Assembly (NCBI RefSeq): GCF_052857255.1
Contig: NC_135505.1
Span: 45,276,520 to 45,340,519, forward strand
DNA length: 64,000 bases
Reading direction: 5' to 3'
Source: Amblyomma americanum
Lineage: Eukaryota > Arthropoda > Arachnida > Ixodida > Ixodidae
In this document: positions 43,532 to 54,149 of the stretch, in pieces
Position numbering within the stretch: position 1 is the first letter of the stretch
Layout: the number at the start of each line of letters is the position of its first letter
Notes under the pieces: model-generated
What the model was told of the DNA's origin: nothing
Seen by the model: only the letters and a program-made list of their open reading frames with translations
Database searches by the model: none
Made by a program: the position numbers and the translations under genes

Positions 43532-46500
43532 TAGGCACTATGGTACGCAAAACTAAGAGCTGCTGGACATATTTTTTTAACCGGGGGTTATTACAATATA
43601 ATGATTTACAATGCGAGTCGCATTTTTTACAAATGACACCCATCAAAATTTGGCCAATATGCCAAATTTCGACTACTATAATGCAGTAGCTGCTAAGCCC
43701 CAGCCGGAGAGTAAAAAATTTGCGGTTTCATCTCGTATCGTGATATGGAGCTCAGCCAGGCGCTCTCAGCTCCTCTGTGTACGCCCTGCGGTTCAGACAG
43801 CCAGCAATCACACCGCAGAGCGCACTCGCTACCACTATCTGTTGTAGTTACCACTTGTTAGTGACAACTGAAGTGTGGCGCTGAATTCAGAGTGGCCATT
43901 ATAAGTTGGTCCTGTGCAAACGCAAAGTAGGACAATGTGCGAGAGTTCACAGCTTCTTTTGTGTCAGCGTTACGCATGTGGAGTTCGAAAGCTACGGCCG
44001 TGACAACGCCTTGTGTGGCATCTGGCTGCTCAGAGCGAGGACGCAGATTCCAGTCTTTACCGCATTGACCCCGCTTGAAGTCAGGCGAAATATTAAAGCT
44101 TCTGTGTTGTCAGGACAATACAGTGCACCTTAAAGAAGCCAAACTGGCCGAAATAATTGTCAAAGTCTCCACTGCGGTGCGTTCTCTTGTAGCGAGAGCT
44201 ACACTACGCCAGCTCTTCGAGCCTTCAGCGTGTGGCACCCCTTCAGCTCAGTGGCGGCGCCGTGGCTGGTCACGTGGTTGGCTACGTGGTGCGGAGCAGC
44301 TGTTGCTGCCGGCGGCGCGGCGCACCTGCGGAACCGAGCTGCAACAGCTGTGCGCAGGCGTCGTGTCGAGGGGGGGGGGGGGGGGGAGTGGATAGGAGGA
44401 GAGGAGGAGAGAGTGAATCCACGCCCAAGGACGAAGATAAAGAAGGAACGCCGAGCGAAACAGAGCGACGAAAGACTGACTGAAATTCGACTGAACGATC
44501 TCCATTCGGCCAGCCGCATATAGCTATCGCGTCACTCCAGGTTTAACCGGAGCTTAACCATAGCCAATTATTTTTCTCTTTCATCTTCCGTTCCTTCGTT
44601 TATCCATGCACTAAGGTCTCGGCTCTTGCACTGCTTCACAGACAATGATCTACTGCAACATTACTTTGCTCACAATAAAATGTATTTTCCTTGTACACAC
44701 CTCTGCGTTTTGATAGTCGCTGTAGTGGTCATACAAGACAGGTGTGTCAGATCGGTGTCTTCGTCAGCAGACGTTATAGCAGCAGCAACACTGTTGCCGA
44801 GAGATAATCTGCACAGCTGTCATGTATCATAAACATTCCAACCAAAATGGAGCTTGTTGCTAGCAAAATAATTGCACTGGAGTAAGAATGTGCATCATGA
44901 CGAAGAGAAGAAACACTTCAAAACGAAGCAGATATTGCGGTCGAATAGAAATAAATACCGAAATGGGTAATGGTATATTGGTGTGCTTACTAAGAAGAGA
45001 AGTCACAGTAAGGAGTAAGATCACTCCATACCAAAACACTGCTGAAGTGTTCCCTACAGCTGACTAAAGCTTTAGTCAAGGCACCGGTGTTATGCGAACA
45101 ATATCCATTCACACCTGGCATTGTTTTAATCGTCGACGCTTCGTTCTTTTCTACAGATTACTTTTTCGTGAATTAAATTGATATTTCATTTCCAACATAT
45201 ATCCAGTAAAAATTTGTTCCTTGAACATAATGTTAACTGAAGAACATATAAATGTTTCCCGCAGTAGAAAATTGCGTTCATATTTCCGGAACTTTTTAGT
45301 TTTTACACTCTTTCCACAGCTTGTTATCGGCACGGTAGGCACGCGAGATTTCATGAGTGCAGCACGTTATTTATAGCTCACTTGAATTGAAAATATTTCA
45401 GGCAGGATGTTGATGTTCGTACAAATGGAAGCATTTGAGTTTAAAAAACCCTATTACCATACATTACTTTATAATTTTTATTAGCACGTTTTACTTCTGC
45501 TGCATTTCCAGTTCGATATGTTAGCTGAAACCATTCCCTTTTTATTTCAAACAAGCTCGGGCTGAATTTTTGGTGATGCTTTCTTTAGTGATTGTTTTAT
45601 ATTCTTGAAGTTATACATATAATTGCCGAGCCAAAATCACATCTGACCTGTAGTGTCTGATGTTTAAGACCTTTTATCCAGATGGATTTTAAGTTTAAGT
45701 GGTATCAATAGTACCATTCTGATCAGCCTTCCAAGCCGGTTTTAATAAGTGAAATGTATGGTTTGATAGACATTTGCTATTTTTTGTTCGGTTCCTTACA
45801 GGACCGTTCAAATTTTCAAGCCGAAATTGCATTCCATGAAGGCGGTCGCCATGGCGAACATCCAGGAATTTTAGTCGCAAAATTCAACATATGTCGTCTC
45901 CGGTATAGTTGCAGTTTCGCCGAAAATTTTCGGCTCGTCGGCTAGACATTGTTAATATAGGAAGTGAATTGGATGCAGAGGTACCCTGCGGCCCTTCCTA
46001 ACAGATTACAATGTCTCTATGTCACACTCGGCTGGACTTTCGGCGGGTTGCTTTCTCTTTTTTAAAAATAGTATGCTTCTGATACTATATACCAAGCAGA
46101 CACAGAAGGGCTCCTAATATGTTTTCACTTTCATCTGCATAGTCAATAATGGAGGTTCACCAACGTGCTTGGTTCAAATATACGGGTCCAAAGAGCAGGT
46201 TTCTTTCAGGATATTGTAACCGTTCTAGGCTGTGACTTAGTTGCGGTACTCATGGCCGATTTAAACTAAATGCTCGGGCCCGGGATACGCAACCATGCAG
46301 AAGCTATGGAAAGTGCCGATTAGAGCTCTTGTATTTTATCATCTATCACTGAAAAAGCAGGCTTAAATGATACCAGATTGTCATCCACCATCGCATACAT
46401 TAGACGAGCCTGACATTTACGGTTGGGTCGGATTTCTGTTTCCGCAGGCGTCTTTAAAACGTTCGTTTTGTGTGATATCTGGGCATTTCCTTTCTCTCAC

Positions 46501-46899
46501 GTTCCCATGGTCGTTGCATGAATTTAAATATGTGCCCGTTCACAAGTTTTAGTCACAGCAGACACTGTGTAAAAATATTTCTTCTTTTCTGAACGAGGAT
46601 CTCAGGGCTTCATGCCGCGAGGAAGGATAACTTGGGAATGTCGCTTGACCATGACAGTACCATTATTTGCAGCTTGGAAGATGTTTAAGCAAGAGATCTT
46701 GGCTTGGCTATTGTATTCGGCTCCCCGAGGTTTTCCTTCGACAGGAAGAGGAGAAGCGGTTGATTCTGAACTTTCATAATTTGCATTAACCTGAATATGG
46801 TGCTTCATACTTGTACACACAGGAAATCCCGATTGTAAACTGTAAAACGTTCGATAGAGAACGGTGCGGCCCGTGTATTATCCACTAATCTTTTTTTCT
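43532..46899. other. No recognised gene; GC-rich patch with G16 run at 44.2-44.5 kb
   Basis: About 3.4 kb. At 44200-44530 the sequence is GC-rich, has E-box-like CACGTGGTTGG text and a run of about 16 G near 44371-44386. Both strands are open in several frames, which GC content alone can explain. It could be a promoter-like island or a repeat fragment; I see no start of a known gene. The rest is AT-rich with nothing nameable. Confidence 0.4.
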
Positions 46900-47644
46900 T
46901 CGAGAAGTGTGCCATGAGGCATAAGTTGAAAAAGGAAGGGGGGGGGGGAAGGAATGCACGGGATGGAAAGTTAAAAGAAGGAGTGAAGAGCCGTTGCGCT
47001 CAGGTAGTCGCACAGGTTGCTAATGAAACGGTTGTCCATAGTCCACTTCACGTAGTCACTTTCGCGGTTCCACCGCAGGCCCACCTCCCTGAGGAACCGT
47101 TTTCTGATAGCAGCCGTCGCTGGGCACGTCCATTACAAGTGCCGCACATCACAAATGTCCGGTGCAGCGCTACAGTGAGGGCATCTGTCAGGTGCTAGAA
47201 GATCTTTGGCACGCCACCAATGACGGACAGATGGTGTCAGAGCCGCCCCAGTCGAATCCGGCGCACGGATACCTCCTCCTGCCGAGTAAGACTACGGGGG
47301 AGAGGGTGCGAACACGGAGGAATTAGAGCGCGTGTTCGTAGGCGCAGGACTTCGGAATCGGAAACATGGGACAGGAACGGATCTGGGGGAAGAGGGGAAG
47401 GTGGCGGATCGTCGAATGTATGAAGATGAGTCATAGCATCCGCTTGAATGTTATGTGGATCCTGGGCATGGCCGCGAATCCAGTGTATGCGCACAGGACA
47501 TGGATACTTTGCGCAGAGCACATGAATTGATTGTGAAATCTGGAACGTTTGTCGAACAGCCTTAAGCTGTTTAAGGGCGGCCCGGGAGTCGCTGTAAATA
47601 TGAACTGTATTGAATGTTGGAACGAGCGGAAGGGAAGCAATGGC
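46900..47644 (-). pseudogene. RNase-H LINE, 3' half (RNase H end and C-terminus)
   Basis: This is the downstream part of an older minus-strand LINE split by the CR1/L2-group insertion. It reads ASLPLVPTFNTVHIYSDSRA (RNase H Asp block), IHWIRGHAQDPHNIQADAMT (His and Asp block), then SLTRQEEVSVRRIRLGRL to 47237. A broken C-terminal region follows, with a CDVRHLQWTCPATAA-like knuckle near 47130. The frame continues exactly from 52432-53690 when the insertion and one copy of the 7-bp duplication are removed. The 3' boundary near 46900 is estimated; a G10 run lies near 46940. Confidence 0.82.
47638..47644. repeat. Target-site duplication CAATGGC, 3' side of the nested LINE
   Basis: Identical to 52432-52438 at the other end of the nested element. 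Confidence 0.8.
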
Positions 47645-47651
47645 ATTATAT

Positions 47652-47652
<1 letters not shown>

Positions 47653-47688
<36 letters not shown>
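47653..47688. repeat. (TCAA)9 tail of the nested LINE
   Basis: Nine perfect TCAA units, the 3' tail of the minus-strand LINE, followed outward by ATTATATA and the 7-bp duplication. CR1/L2-group elements commonly end in short simple repeats. Confidence 0.9.
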
Positions 47689-47690
<2 letters not shown>

Positions 47691-47888
47691 CTTTATTCAA
47701 CATCATCAGGATGTTGGGTGCGCCGGCAAAAAGCCAGTGATGAGGCTTGACGAGGCCGACGCACCCTACAGAGGCAGTTTGGTAGTGACACACATAAACA
47801 ACAAAAGAAAGAAAGAAACCAAGTTGATACAGAGAAGATCATGGATTAACATTCGAACATTTAGGGCATGAGGTAGTACAGTTATCAA

Positions 47889-50714
47889 TCAGTTGTTCGT
47901 CAACTCTGATTCATCATTTAATAAATGTGGGAGAGTGAAGCGCAACATTTGACAGCCATAATTTGTGCGCGTCCTAGGTAACAACCATTTCAAACTTGTT
48001 CTAGTTGAATACATAGAATGTTTACACTGTAATCTTGACAGCTGTAACATAAAACAGTTGTTTTTAATGACGCTTGCCCTGTATCGTTTGCGAAGTAATG
48101 TTTTGTATAACTGAGGAAGTGGGATGATGCCTAGTTCTTCACAAATTGGTGCAGAATGTTCGAGTCGAGGAGCGTTCACAATATTTCTAACAGCTTTCTT
48201 TTGTAAACGATGCAAGCGGTTGATGTTAGTGAAAGATGTGGTACCCCAGACCAGTAAGCAGTAATCAACAACAGAAGAAAAAAGTGCGTTATACAGCATT
48301 TGCTTTATATGCTTTGGCATAAAATATCGCAGTCGACATAAAATGCCAACGGCCTTAGACAGTTTGTTAGCCACAAGGTCAACGTGATCGTTCCAAGTCA
48401 AATTTTCATTAAAAAGAACACCAAGACTTTTGACAGTTGGAACTAACTGAATGGATGATGATCCCATCCTAAGAAAAAGTGGTGGCAATAGAGTCAGTTT
48501 ATTGCGAGGTCTAAAAAGCACTGCTTTTGTTTTTTCAGTGTTTATGTTTAAGGAGTTAATTTTGGACCATTCATGTAGAGAGTGTAAGCAATCTGCTGCT
48601 TGTTGCTCAAGATCTACCAAGTTTGCGGCTCTGAAAAATAAGGAAGTGTCGTCTGCGTAAATGACATAACTTGGATGATTGCTTATGCAGACGATGTCAT
48701 TGATGTAAAGGAGGAAAAGCAGGGGCCCCAGTATACTACCTTGTGGAACGCCTGAAAAGATATGCAAGGCGTCTGATAAACAGTTGTTTATTATCACCTG
48801 TTGCACACGAAAGCCTAGATAAGATTGAATTATTTGAAGAAACTTGCCGCGGAAACCATAGTGCTCGAGCTTAGCTAACATTATTTTATGATTGATGCGA
48901 TCGAAAGCTTTAGAAAAATCGACGAAAATTCCTAGCGTAAGTAGTTTCAGCTCAAATGATTCTAAAATAAGTTCTTTTTGGGTTAAGAGCGCGGTTTCAG
49001 TAGAAAAATGTTTTCGAAAGCCATGCTGGCTGGGATTAATAATGTTATGTTTGCTGCAAAAACCGTTTATTCGTTTAAACAGTATCTTTTCTAAACACTT
49101 TGAGAAAACAGGTAGAATAGAAATAGGTCGATAGTTTGACAGATGATGTTTGTCTCCACCTTTATGAATAACCGCAACTTTCGCAATCTGCATTCTTTTG
49201 GGGAACACTGCTTGCTCTATGCAGCAGTTAAAAATATATTCCAGGACTGGACTAACGATATCGGCTGCATGTTTGACTGGTAACATTTTCAGGCCGTCAA
49301 TATCCTGTGCCTTACTGTTGGGCAAGGCCAGGAGATCATTTCTGATTTCATTCGCGTCAGCAGGTGACAGGAATGCACTAGAAACAACCCTATCGTCCAG
49401 GCATTGCACACTCATTAAATTCCCATTTTGAGCTGCTTGAGACACAAAGTAATTGTTGAAAGTGTCTGCTAACTCCTTTCCGTTCACAGGTTTGTTGTCG
49501 ACCAAAATTTCGGACACGCCAGTAGGAGTTGTACCTCGATTTAAAATTTGATTAATGTTGCGCCACACAAGATCAGCCTTTTTAAGCAAGTCACCGTTGA
49601 ACAGTTTTTCGATGTACTCTTTTTTCGCACGACGAAGGAAGGACGTAACTTGGTTCCGATATGTTTTAAATTGTTGAAGGTCATCCAGTGACCTAGTTTG
49701 GACAAAGCGGTTGTACATGTCTGTTTTCCTTTTTATCATCTTTAGGCATTCTGTGGTTATCCACGGTTTTCGTGCTTTCCGGGGTTTTTGGAAGGTTTCG
49801 TAAGGAAAGTTTTCTTCATATTTAGACTTAAATATTGTAATGAACGCATTATAGGCATCATTAGGATCGGTTTCATTGACAACGACACTCCAGTCAATAT
49901 TCCTTAGTGCAACACGAAAGTGATTTAATGTGGTAGGATTAATGCGCCGGTATTTTATTACAGTTGAACTACATTGTTTTTTAGACGTTAAAGAATCGAC
50001 TATCAGGTATATGGGCAGGTGGTCGCTGATATGAGCAGTAATAACCCCTGATTTCAAACAATCAGCTGGAAGATTGGTGAAAAAGACGTCGATTGCCGTC
50101 GCTGCCTGCAACCGAGTTGGCTCTTTTATAACAGAAATAAAACTATTGCACTGCAATATGGACTCAATTTCTAGTTTGTTGGTAGAATATGAGAGCAAAT
50201 CTACATTGATATCCCCGCCTAGAACAAGATTAAGATTATTTTCTGTTACCCATTCGAGGAATTCGTCAAGAAAGCTGCTAAAATTGGAGAAGTTGCCTTT
50301 AGGCGGCCGGTAGATAACTGTGAAGATATTTCTGCCGTTGCGCGCGGAGAGGATTTCATAGTCATCATGAACGTAAGTAAAGTCGGTGACAAGGCTGTAG
50401 CTCAGATCCTTTTCTATCGCTATCATAACACCGCCGCCGCGCTTGTCAGAGCGATTCACTACGTACGTGTTGTAGTTTGGCAAGTCCAGTGCTTCACATG
50501 TGTTTTGATACCAAGTTTCAGTGATCATTAGTATATTGGAACGAAAGTTAAGTGTGGAAAGAAACGCTTCAAACTCATCAGCTTTGTTGCGCAACGATTG
50601 AGCGTTGATGTGAATGAACGACATTTTCTTGCTCACAGTAGGCGCTATGGATGTGCTAGATGGTCGTAAGGACGGATACGTTGTCTGGCCCGAGAGAGAA
50701 CAAAGTGGCTCCAT
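47889..50714 (-). CDS. LINE ORF2 protein: endonuclease-reverse transcriptase, intact
   Basis: 941 codons, with the first ATG taken as start about 45 bp after the ORF1 stop position. The endonuclease occupies residues 30-240: Asn37 (HINAQS), Glu66 (ITETW), Tyr135 (IYRPPKG), Asp168/Asn170 (GGDIN), Asp209 (AIDVFF) and SDH 230-232. All these catalytic positions are present. The RT spans about 500-760: FVDFSKAFD with Asp599, SGVPQGSILGPLLF (655-667) and YADD 686-689. Residues after 760 (SLGVLFNENLTWNDHV) are the usual thumb and C-terminal region, with no RNase H. The protein would nick target DNA and copy its own mRNA at the nick. The full-length frame without stops is unusual in this window, where every other LINE is broken. 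Confidence 0.9.
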   Translation of the reverse strand: MEPLCSLSGQTTYPSLRPSSTSIAPTVSKKMSFIHINAQSLRNKADEFEAFLSTLNFRSNILMITETWYQNTCEALDLPNYNTYVVNRSDKRGGGVMIAIEKDLSYSLVTDFTYVHDDYEILSARNGRNIFTVIYRPPKGNFSNFSSFLDEFLEWVTENNLNLVLGGDINVDLLSYSTNKLEIESILQCNSFISVIKEPTRLQAATAIDVFFTNLPADCLKSGVITAHISDHLPIYLIVDSLTSKKQCSSTVIKYRRINPTTLNHFRVALRNIDWSVVVNETDPNDAYNAFITIFKSKYEENFPYETFQKPRKARKPWITTECLKMIKRKTDMYNRFVQTRSLDDLQQFKTYRNQVTSFLRRAKKEYIEKLFNGDLLKKADLVWRNINQILNRGTTPTGVSEILVDNKPVNGKELADTFNNYFVSQAAQNGNLMSVQCLDDRVVSSAFLSPADANEIRNDLLALPNSKAQDIDGLKMLPVKHAADIVSPVLEYIFNCCIEQAVFPKRMQIAKVAVIHKGGDKHHLSNYRPISILPVFSKCLEKILFKRINGFCSKHNIINPSQHGFRKHFSTETALLTQKELILESFELKLLTLGIFVDFSKAFDRINHKIMLAKLEHYGFRGKFLQIIQSYLGFRVQQVIINNCLSDALHIFSGVPQGSILGPLLFLLYINDIVCISNHPSYVIYADDTSLFFRAANLVDLEQQAADCLHSLHEWSKINSLNINTEKTKAVLFRPRNKLTLLPPLFLRMGSSSIQLVPTVKSLGVLFNENLTWNDHVDLVANKLSKAVGILCRLRYFMPKHIKQMLYNALFSSVVDYCLLVWGTTSFTNINRLHRLQKKAVRNIVNAPRLEHSAPICEELGIIPLPQLYKTLLRKRYRASVIKNNCFMLQLSRLQCKHSMYSTRTSLKWLLPRTRTNYGCQMLRFTLPHLLNDESELTNN

Positions 50715-50759
50715 TGTGGGTGCGGAAAAGCAGTATGCCTAAGAGTAGGAGCCAAACCC

Positions 50760-51657
50760 CTATGAAAGCCGATCGAGGTCACATGCTTTGGACACCACTA
50801 TCGCCGATGTGCCGTCAGATTTCCGGACCAGTATCTTGCCGTTACTGTGCCAGGCGTATTTGTAGTCGTGTTGTTTTGTCCATTCTAGTGTTTTTTTGCA
50901 ACAGGTCCCGATTTCGTTTGGTTAGGTTCTCAAGAATATGCACGTTGTCATTTCCATTCCCGATCTTTTTCCTGCTTTCCCACCATAAGTCACGAGTTTT
51001 TTGTTTAGAGAAGCGGCAGATAATAGCAGGGACCTTACCCCGCCTTGACGGCAGCCGGTGTATTGCATCCAGATCGTCATCAGAAAGTTGCGGAAGCTCA
51101 ATCCTTGCAGCGATAATGTTGATTTTTGCCAAGAGGTCTTCTTTATCTGTTTGAGGTATGCCGTGGAACTGTAAGTTGGCTCGCCTATTTCGCCATTCTA
51201 ATTCGTCTAGCTGGGCTATTAGCGGTTCAGTGTGTTCGTTTTCTTCTAGTTTTTTGACTCGGCTCCTGATGTCCTTTATCGCGTGCTCGTTTTTATCAAC
51301 ACGGTCCAGTAAGTTAGTCAGTTGATCGGACATGAATTGAACAGACTGCTCTAACCCTTCAACTGTCTGTTTCAATGGCATCAGTGTTTCCAGTTTGCGA
51401 TTGATGGCTAGCAACATTTGCCACATGTTCTGCATGCTTGGCTCCGTGTCTGCTTTTTCAAGCTGTTGGTTTTCACTGTCTGGTTTCCTACATTTGGGGC
51501 ATCTCCATGTTTGTCGGTAGTTCTTTTTTTTCAGTGTAGTTTTTGACACGCCAGCGCACTCGCCTAAATGGTACACAGCTTTGCATTCACTGCAAGAGAG
51601 GCCATCTTCGTCCTCCACCACTAATTGACACGTGGGACATTCGTTATCGTTACACAT
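50760..51657 (-). pseudogene. LINE ORF1 protein with PHD finger, coiled coil and RRM-like domain; one-base frameshift
   Basis: The frame starts at 51657. A C4HC3 PHD-type finger is complete: Cys7, Cys10, Cys22, Cys25, His30, Cys34, Cys53, Cys56. A coiled coil follows (about 75-155), then an RRM-like region (LEWRNRRANLQFHGIP, then AIHRLPSRRGKVPAIICRFS at about 205-225). The frame given stops at 50842. The homology continues one frame over, YAWHSNGKILVRKSDG and onwards, to a stop at 50760-50762. The switch fits one extra base in the T7 run at 50891-50897. ORF1 proteins bind LINE RNA; PHD-type ORF1s are known in some CR1/L2 LINEs. A real mutation or a sequencing error are both possible. Confidence 0.85.
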
Positions 51658-51734
51658 TGTACACCTGGCAGCAGCAGCAGCAGTGAGACAATTGACTAGG
51701 CTTATTTCTACTGTGAAACAGATGAAACACTAAC

Positions 51735-52431
51735 CTGTAATAGCACAGGACAGCTATTAACGAGGTGTCGTTGTGGCCACTGCTGCTGCCAAAGTGATGT
51801 CCAAGAGGTGCTGGGCTGGTTTTATAGCTGTTCTGCCGACGGTCGTGCCGACTGCCGGATCGTTGATAGCAGGCCGCAATGATTAAGTCCAGGGCACGTG
51901 CACTCGGTGTTATCTCCGGAACGTTGTAGCTGGCATTCCAAAGGGAATCTGTAATAGCACAGGACAGCTATTAACGAGGTGTCGTTGTGGCCACTGCTGC
52001 TGCCAAAGTGATGTCCAAGAGGTGCTGGGCTGGTTTTATAGCTGTTCTGCCGACGGTAGTGCCGACTGCCGGATCGTTGATAGCAGGCCGCAATGATTAA
52101 GTCCAGGGCACGTGCACTCGGTGTTATCTCCGGAACGTTGTAGCTGGCATTCCAAAGGGAATCTGTAATAGCACAGGACAGCTATTAACGAGGTGTCGTT
52201 GTGGCCACTGCTGCTGCCAAAGTGATGTCCAAGAGGTGCTGGGCTGGTTTTATAGCTGTTCTGCCGACGGTAGTGCCGACTGCCGGATCGTTGATAGCAG
52301 GCCGCAATGATTAAGTCCAGGGCACGTGCACTCGGTGTTATCTCCGGAACGTTGTAGCTGGCATTCCAAAGGGAATCTGTAATAGCACAGGACAGCTATT
52401 AACGAGGTGTCGTTGTGGCCACTGCTGCTGC
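51735..52431 (-). repeat. LINE 5' UTR: tandem 214-bp monomers (3.25 copies)
   Basis: The word CTGTAATAGCACAGGACAGC recurs at 51735, 51949, 52163 and 52377, exactly 214 bp apart each time. Three full units and a 55-bp partial unit at the 5' edge are present. The full units differ at one position that I can see (GGTCGTGCC in the unit next to ORF1, GGTAGTGCC in the other two). The ORF1 start lies 78 bp beyond the last unit. Tandem monomers with promoter activity are known in the mouse L1 5' UTR; a similar role here is inferred. Confidence 0.92.
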
Positions 52432-52438
52432 CAATGGC
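52432..52438. repeat. Target-site duplication CAATGGC, 5' side of the nested LINE
   Basis: Identical to 47638-47644. CAA also matches the next bases of the monomer, so the exact breakpoint could move by up to three bases. Confidence 0.8.
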
Positions 52439-53690
52439 TTGAAGTTCCAATGCGAGGGGAGTGCACGTATCCGCAGTATACGTCGCGCGAGAGTTGAGAT
52501 GCGGGTGAGATGGACTATACACAGCAGTAACTCCCCTCTCTGGAGAATGCGATGCATCCGTGTATAATATGCACCCTTCAATCAGATACGCTGCTGATAC
52601 CGACGGGAAAACAATGGGGTGATTGTCAGTGAGCTGGCAATGGGACCACGTTGGAAGTGTCTTTAAACGATGAAGTTTGAGAGACGGTTCTCGAGCTCTA
52701 TTTGCCACCCGTTGGTCGATGATTTCACTCAGTGTATTAAGTTGTGCGAACTCCTGTAGCACAGGTATGGGTGTTAAACGAGGCAGATATGTTATGACGC
52801 GCATAGCCTCACGATTGATAGCTTCAAGGGAGTCCCACTGTCTGCGGGTGAGGCGTTTAAATTGTGCCTGATATACCAAAGTTGGCTGTAGGATAGAGCG
52901 CACAAGCTGGCGGGGCGTATGAGCACGTGCGCCACCAGAGCGCATAGCTATGCGACGAATCAGACCTAGAGTAGCGTGAGCCGATTCACGGGTCGCTGTC
53001 AGCCACGGGGTGCTAGGCCCAGATGTATGGAGGAGCAGACCAACAATACGAACAGTTTCTACCTGAGGAATCAGAGAATTATGTACCGTAAAATTTAAAG
53101 GCGGAGCTTTCCGTAAGCCGGCTTTATTTCCAATTCGAATGAAACATGATTTAGTAGGAGAGAGTGTTAGACTCAGAGGTGGGAGGCGTGATGTCAATAC
53201 ATCAAGCGCGTGTTGAAGGACCGACTGATGAATAGACGCATCTGGATGACAGCACCACAAGGTTATATCATCGGCATACGCAAGCACGCGGATAGACGGA
53301 ATTGACTCTAGGGTTCGAACAAGAGGAATTAAAGCCACATTATATAATGTGGGGGCGAGAACGGAGCCCTGCGGCACTCCTCTATTGGAAGTGAAGTTAC
53401 CAAAGGGCTTTCCGTGGACACGCACGCTGGAGGTTCGATTAACTAAAAGGCGTGAGTGGAGAGGATGAACCGGTAAGGGAGACCAAGAATTTGAAGGGAG
53501 GAAAGAATGGAAGTGTGAAGGATGTCATCATTTGCCTTTGTTATGTCTGTAGCGATTACGGTTCGTACAAGGTGACTCTGCGGAGAGTGGTCAATCACGT
53601 CAGCAGCCAAAGTAGCAAGGCCGACCTCCGTTCCAATTTGTGGGCGGAAACCAATTTGGGAATCTGGGTAACAATCCACTAATCATCCTT
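52432..53690 (-). pseudogene. RNase-H LINE, 5' part (RT and start of RNase H)
   Basis: The frame from 53679 reads DSQIGFRPQIGTEVGLATLA (RT), VIATDITKANDDILHTSIL (motif A), with a frame change near 53460. From 53425 come SNRGVPQGSVLAPTLYNVAL (motif B), VLAYADDITLWC (YADD intact), the RT thumb, then RNase H CILYTDASHS and PLALELQAI. There the nested LINE interrupts it, at 52432. The domain continues at 47644. All RNase H Asp/Glu/His positions I can recognise across the two halves are kept. Endonuclease and ORF1 are missing upstream of about 53690, so it was already 5'-truncated. Confidence 0.85.
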
Positions 53691-54149
53691 TGCGTTCTGA
53701 TGAGACAACTAGATATGCCTTGCTTGATGAGCATCTCCTCGCCACTGCCAAGCGAGTGCTTGAGCTCTGCTGCGGTGGGGCCCTGATCACAAGTATAGAC
53801 GGAATAGTTACCGAATTTTTAAATCATTACTGCTCTCGTTTTGCTGCAGTTGAAGTACTAGTGATGTGCGCGTAGCGTACTGAGTGTCTATGACTGCACC
53901 GTATACTAAGGCTGAGCGTGCGGTAATCAGTACTCTTCTATTCTAGGTGATTCGAAAGGTGCAATTGATTGACTGCCACATTGAAATCCTGGGCAACCGG
54001 CGGCCTCTCAGGCGATTTTTACAATCCAATTAAACTCGTTTTAGGCCTTGTCCTGCTGCAAATTTTGTATATCAGTATCGAGGATAGAGCTTTCCCGCAG
54101 TGATTTAACAAAAGCAACCTGTTGATACCGAATAACAACAATTATAAGC
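53691..54149. other. No recognisable gene
   Basis: A small plus-strand ORF (53690-53875) has no recognised domain. Confidence 0.4.

Larger units (their letters stand above)
47645..52431 (-). mobile_element. Near-intact CR1/L2-group LINE, 4,787 bp, nested insertion
   Basis: Read on the minus strand: 5' UTR of 214-bp tandem monomers, ORF1 (PHD finger, coiled coil, RRM-like and C-terminal domains), ORF2 (endonuclease plus RT, 941 codons), a 3' UTR and a (TCAA)9 tail (TTGA on the minus strand). Flanked by CAATGGC on both sides. It lies within the RNase H of another LINE. ORF2 is uninterrupted and ORF1 has one indel in a homopolymer. With three monomers nearly identical, this points to recent insertion, or at least to recent homogenisation. 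Clade assignment (CR1/L2/Daphne group) is by motif pattern and lack of RNase H. Confidence 0.9.

Noticed and set aside
47653..47688. CRISPR or regulatory direct repeats
   Set aside because: It is a plain TCAA microsatellite at a LINE 3' end.
51735..52431. Independent satellite array
   Set aside because: The array stops exactly at the target duplication and leads directly into ORF1, so it belongs to the LINE.
52250..53425. A single 391-codon minus-strand gene
   Set aside because: The last part (after ELQAI, 52431 onward) is translation through the 5' UTR repeats of the nested LINE. The true continuation lies at 47644.
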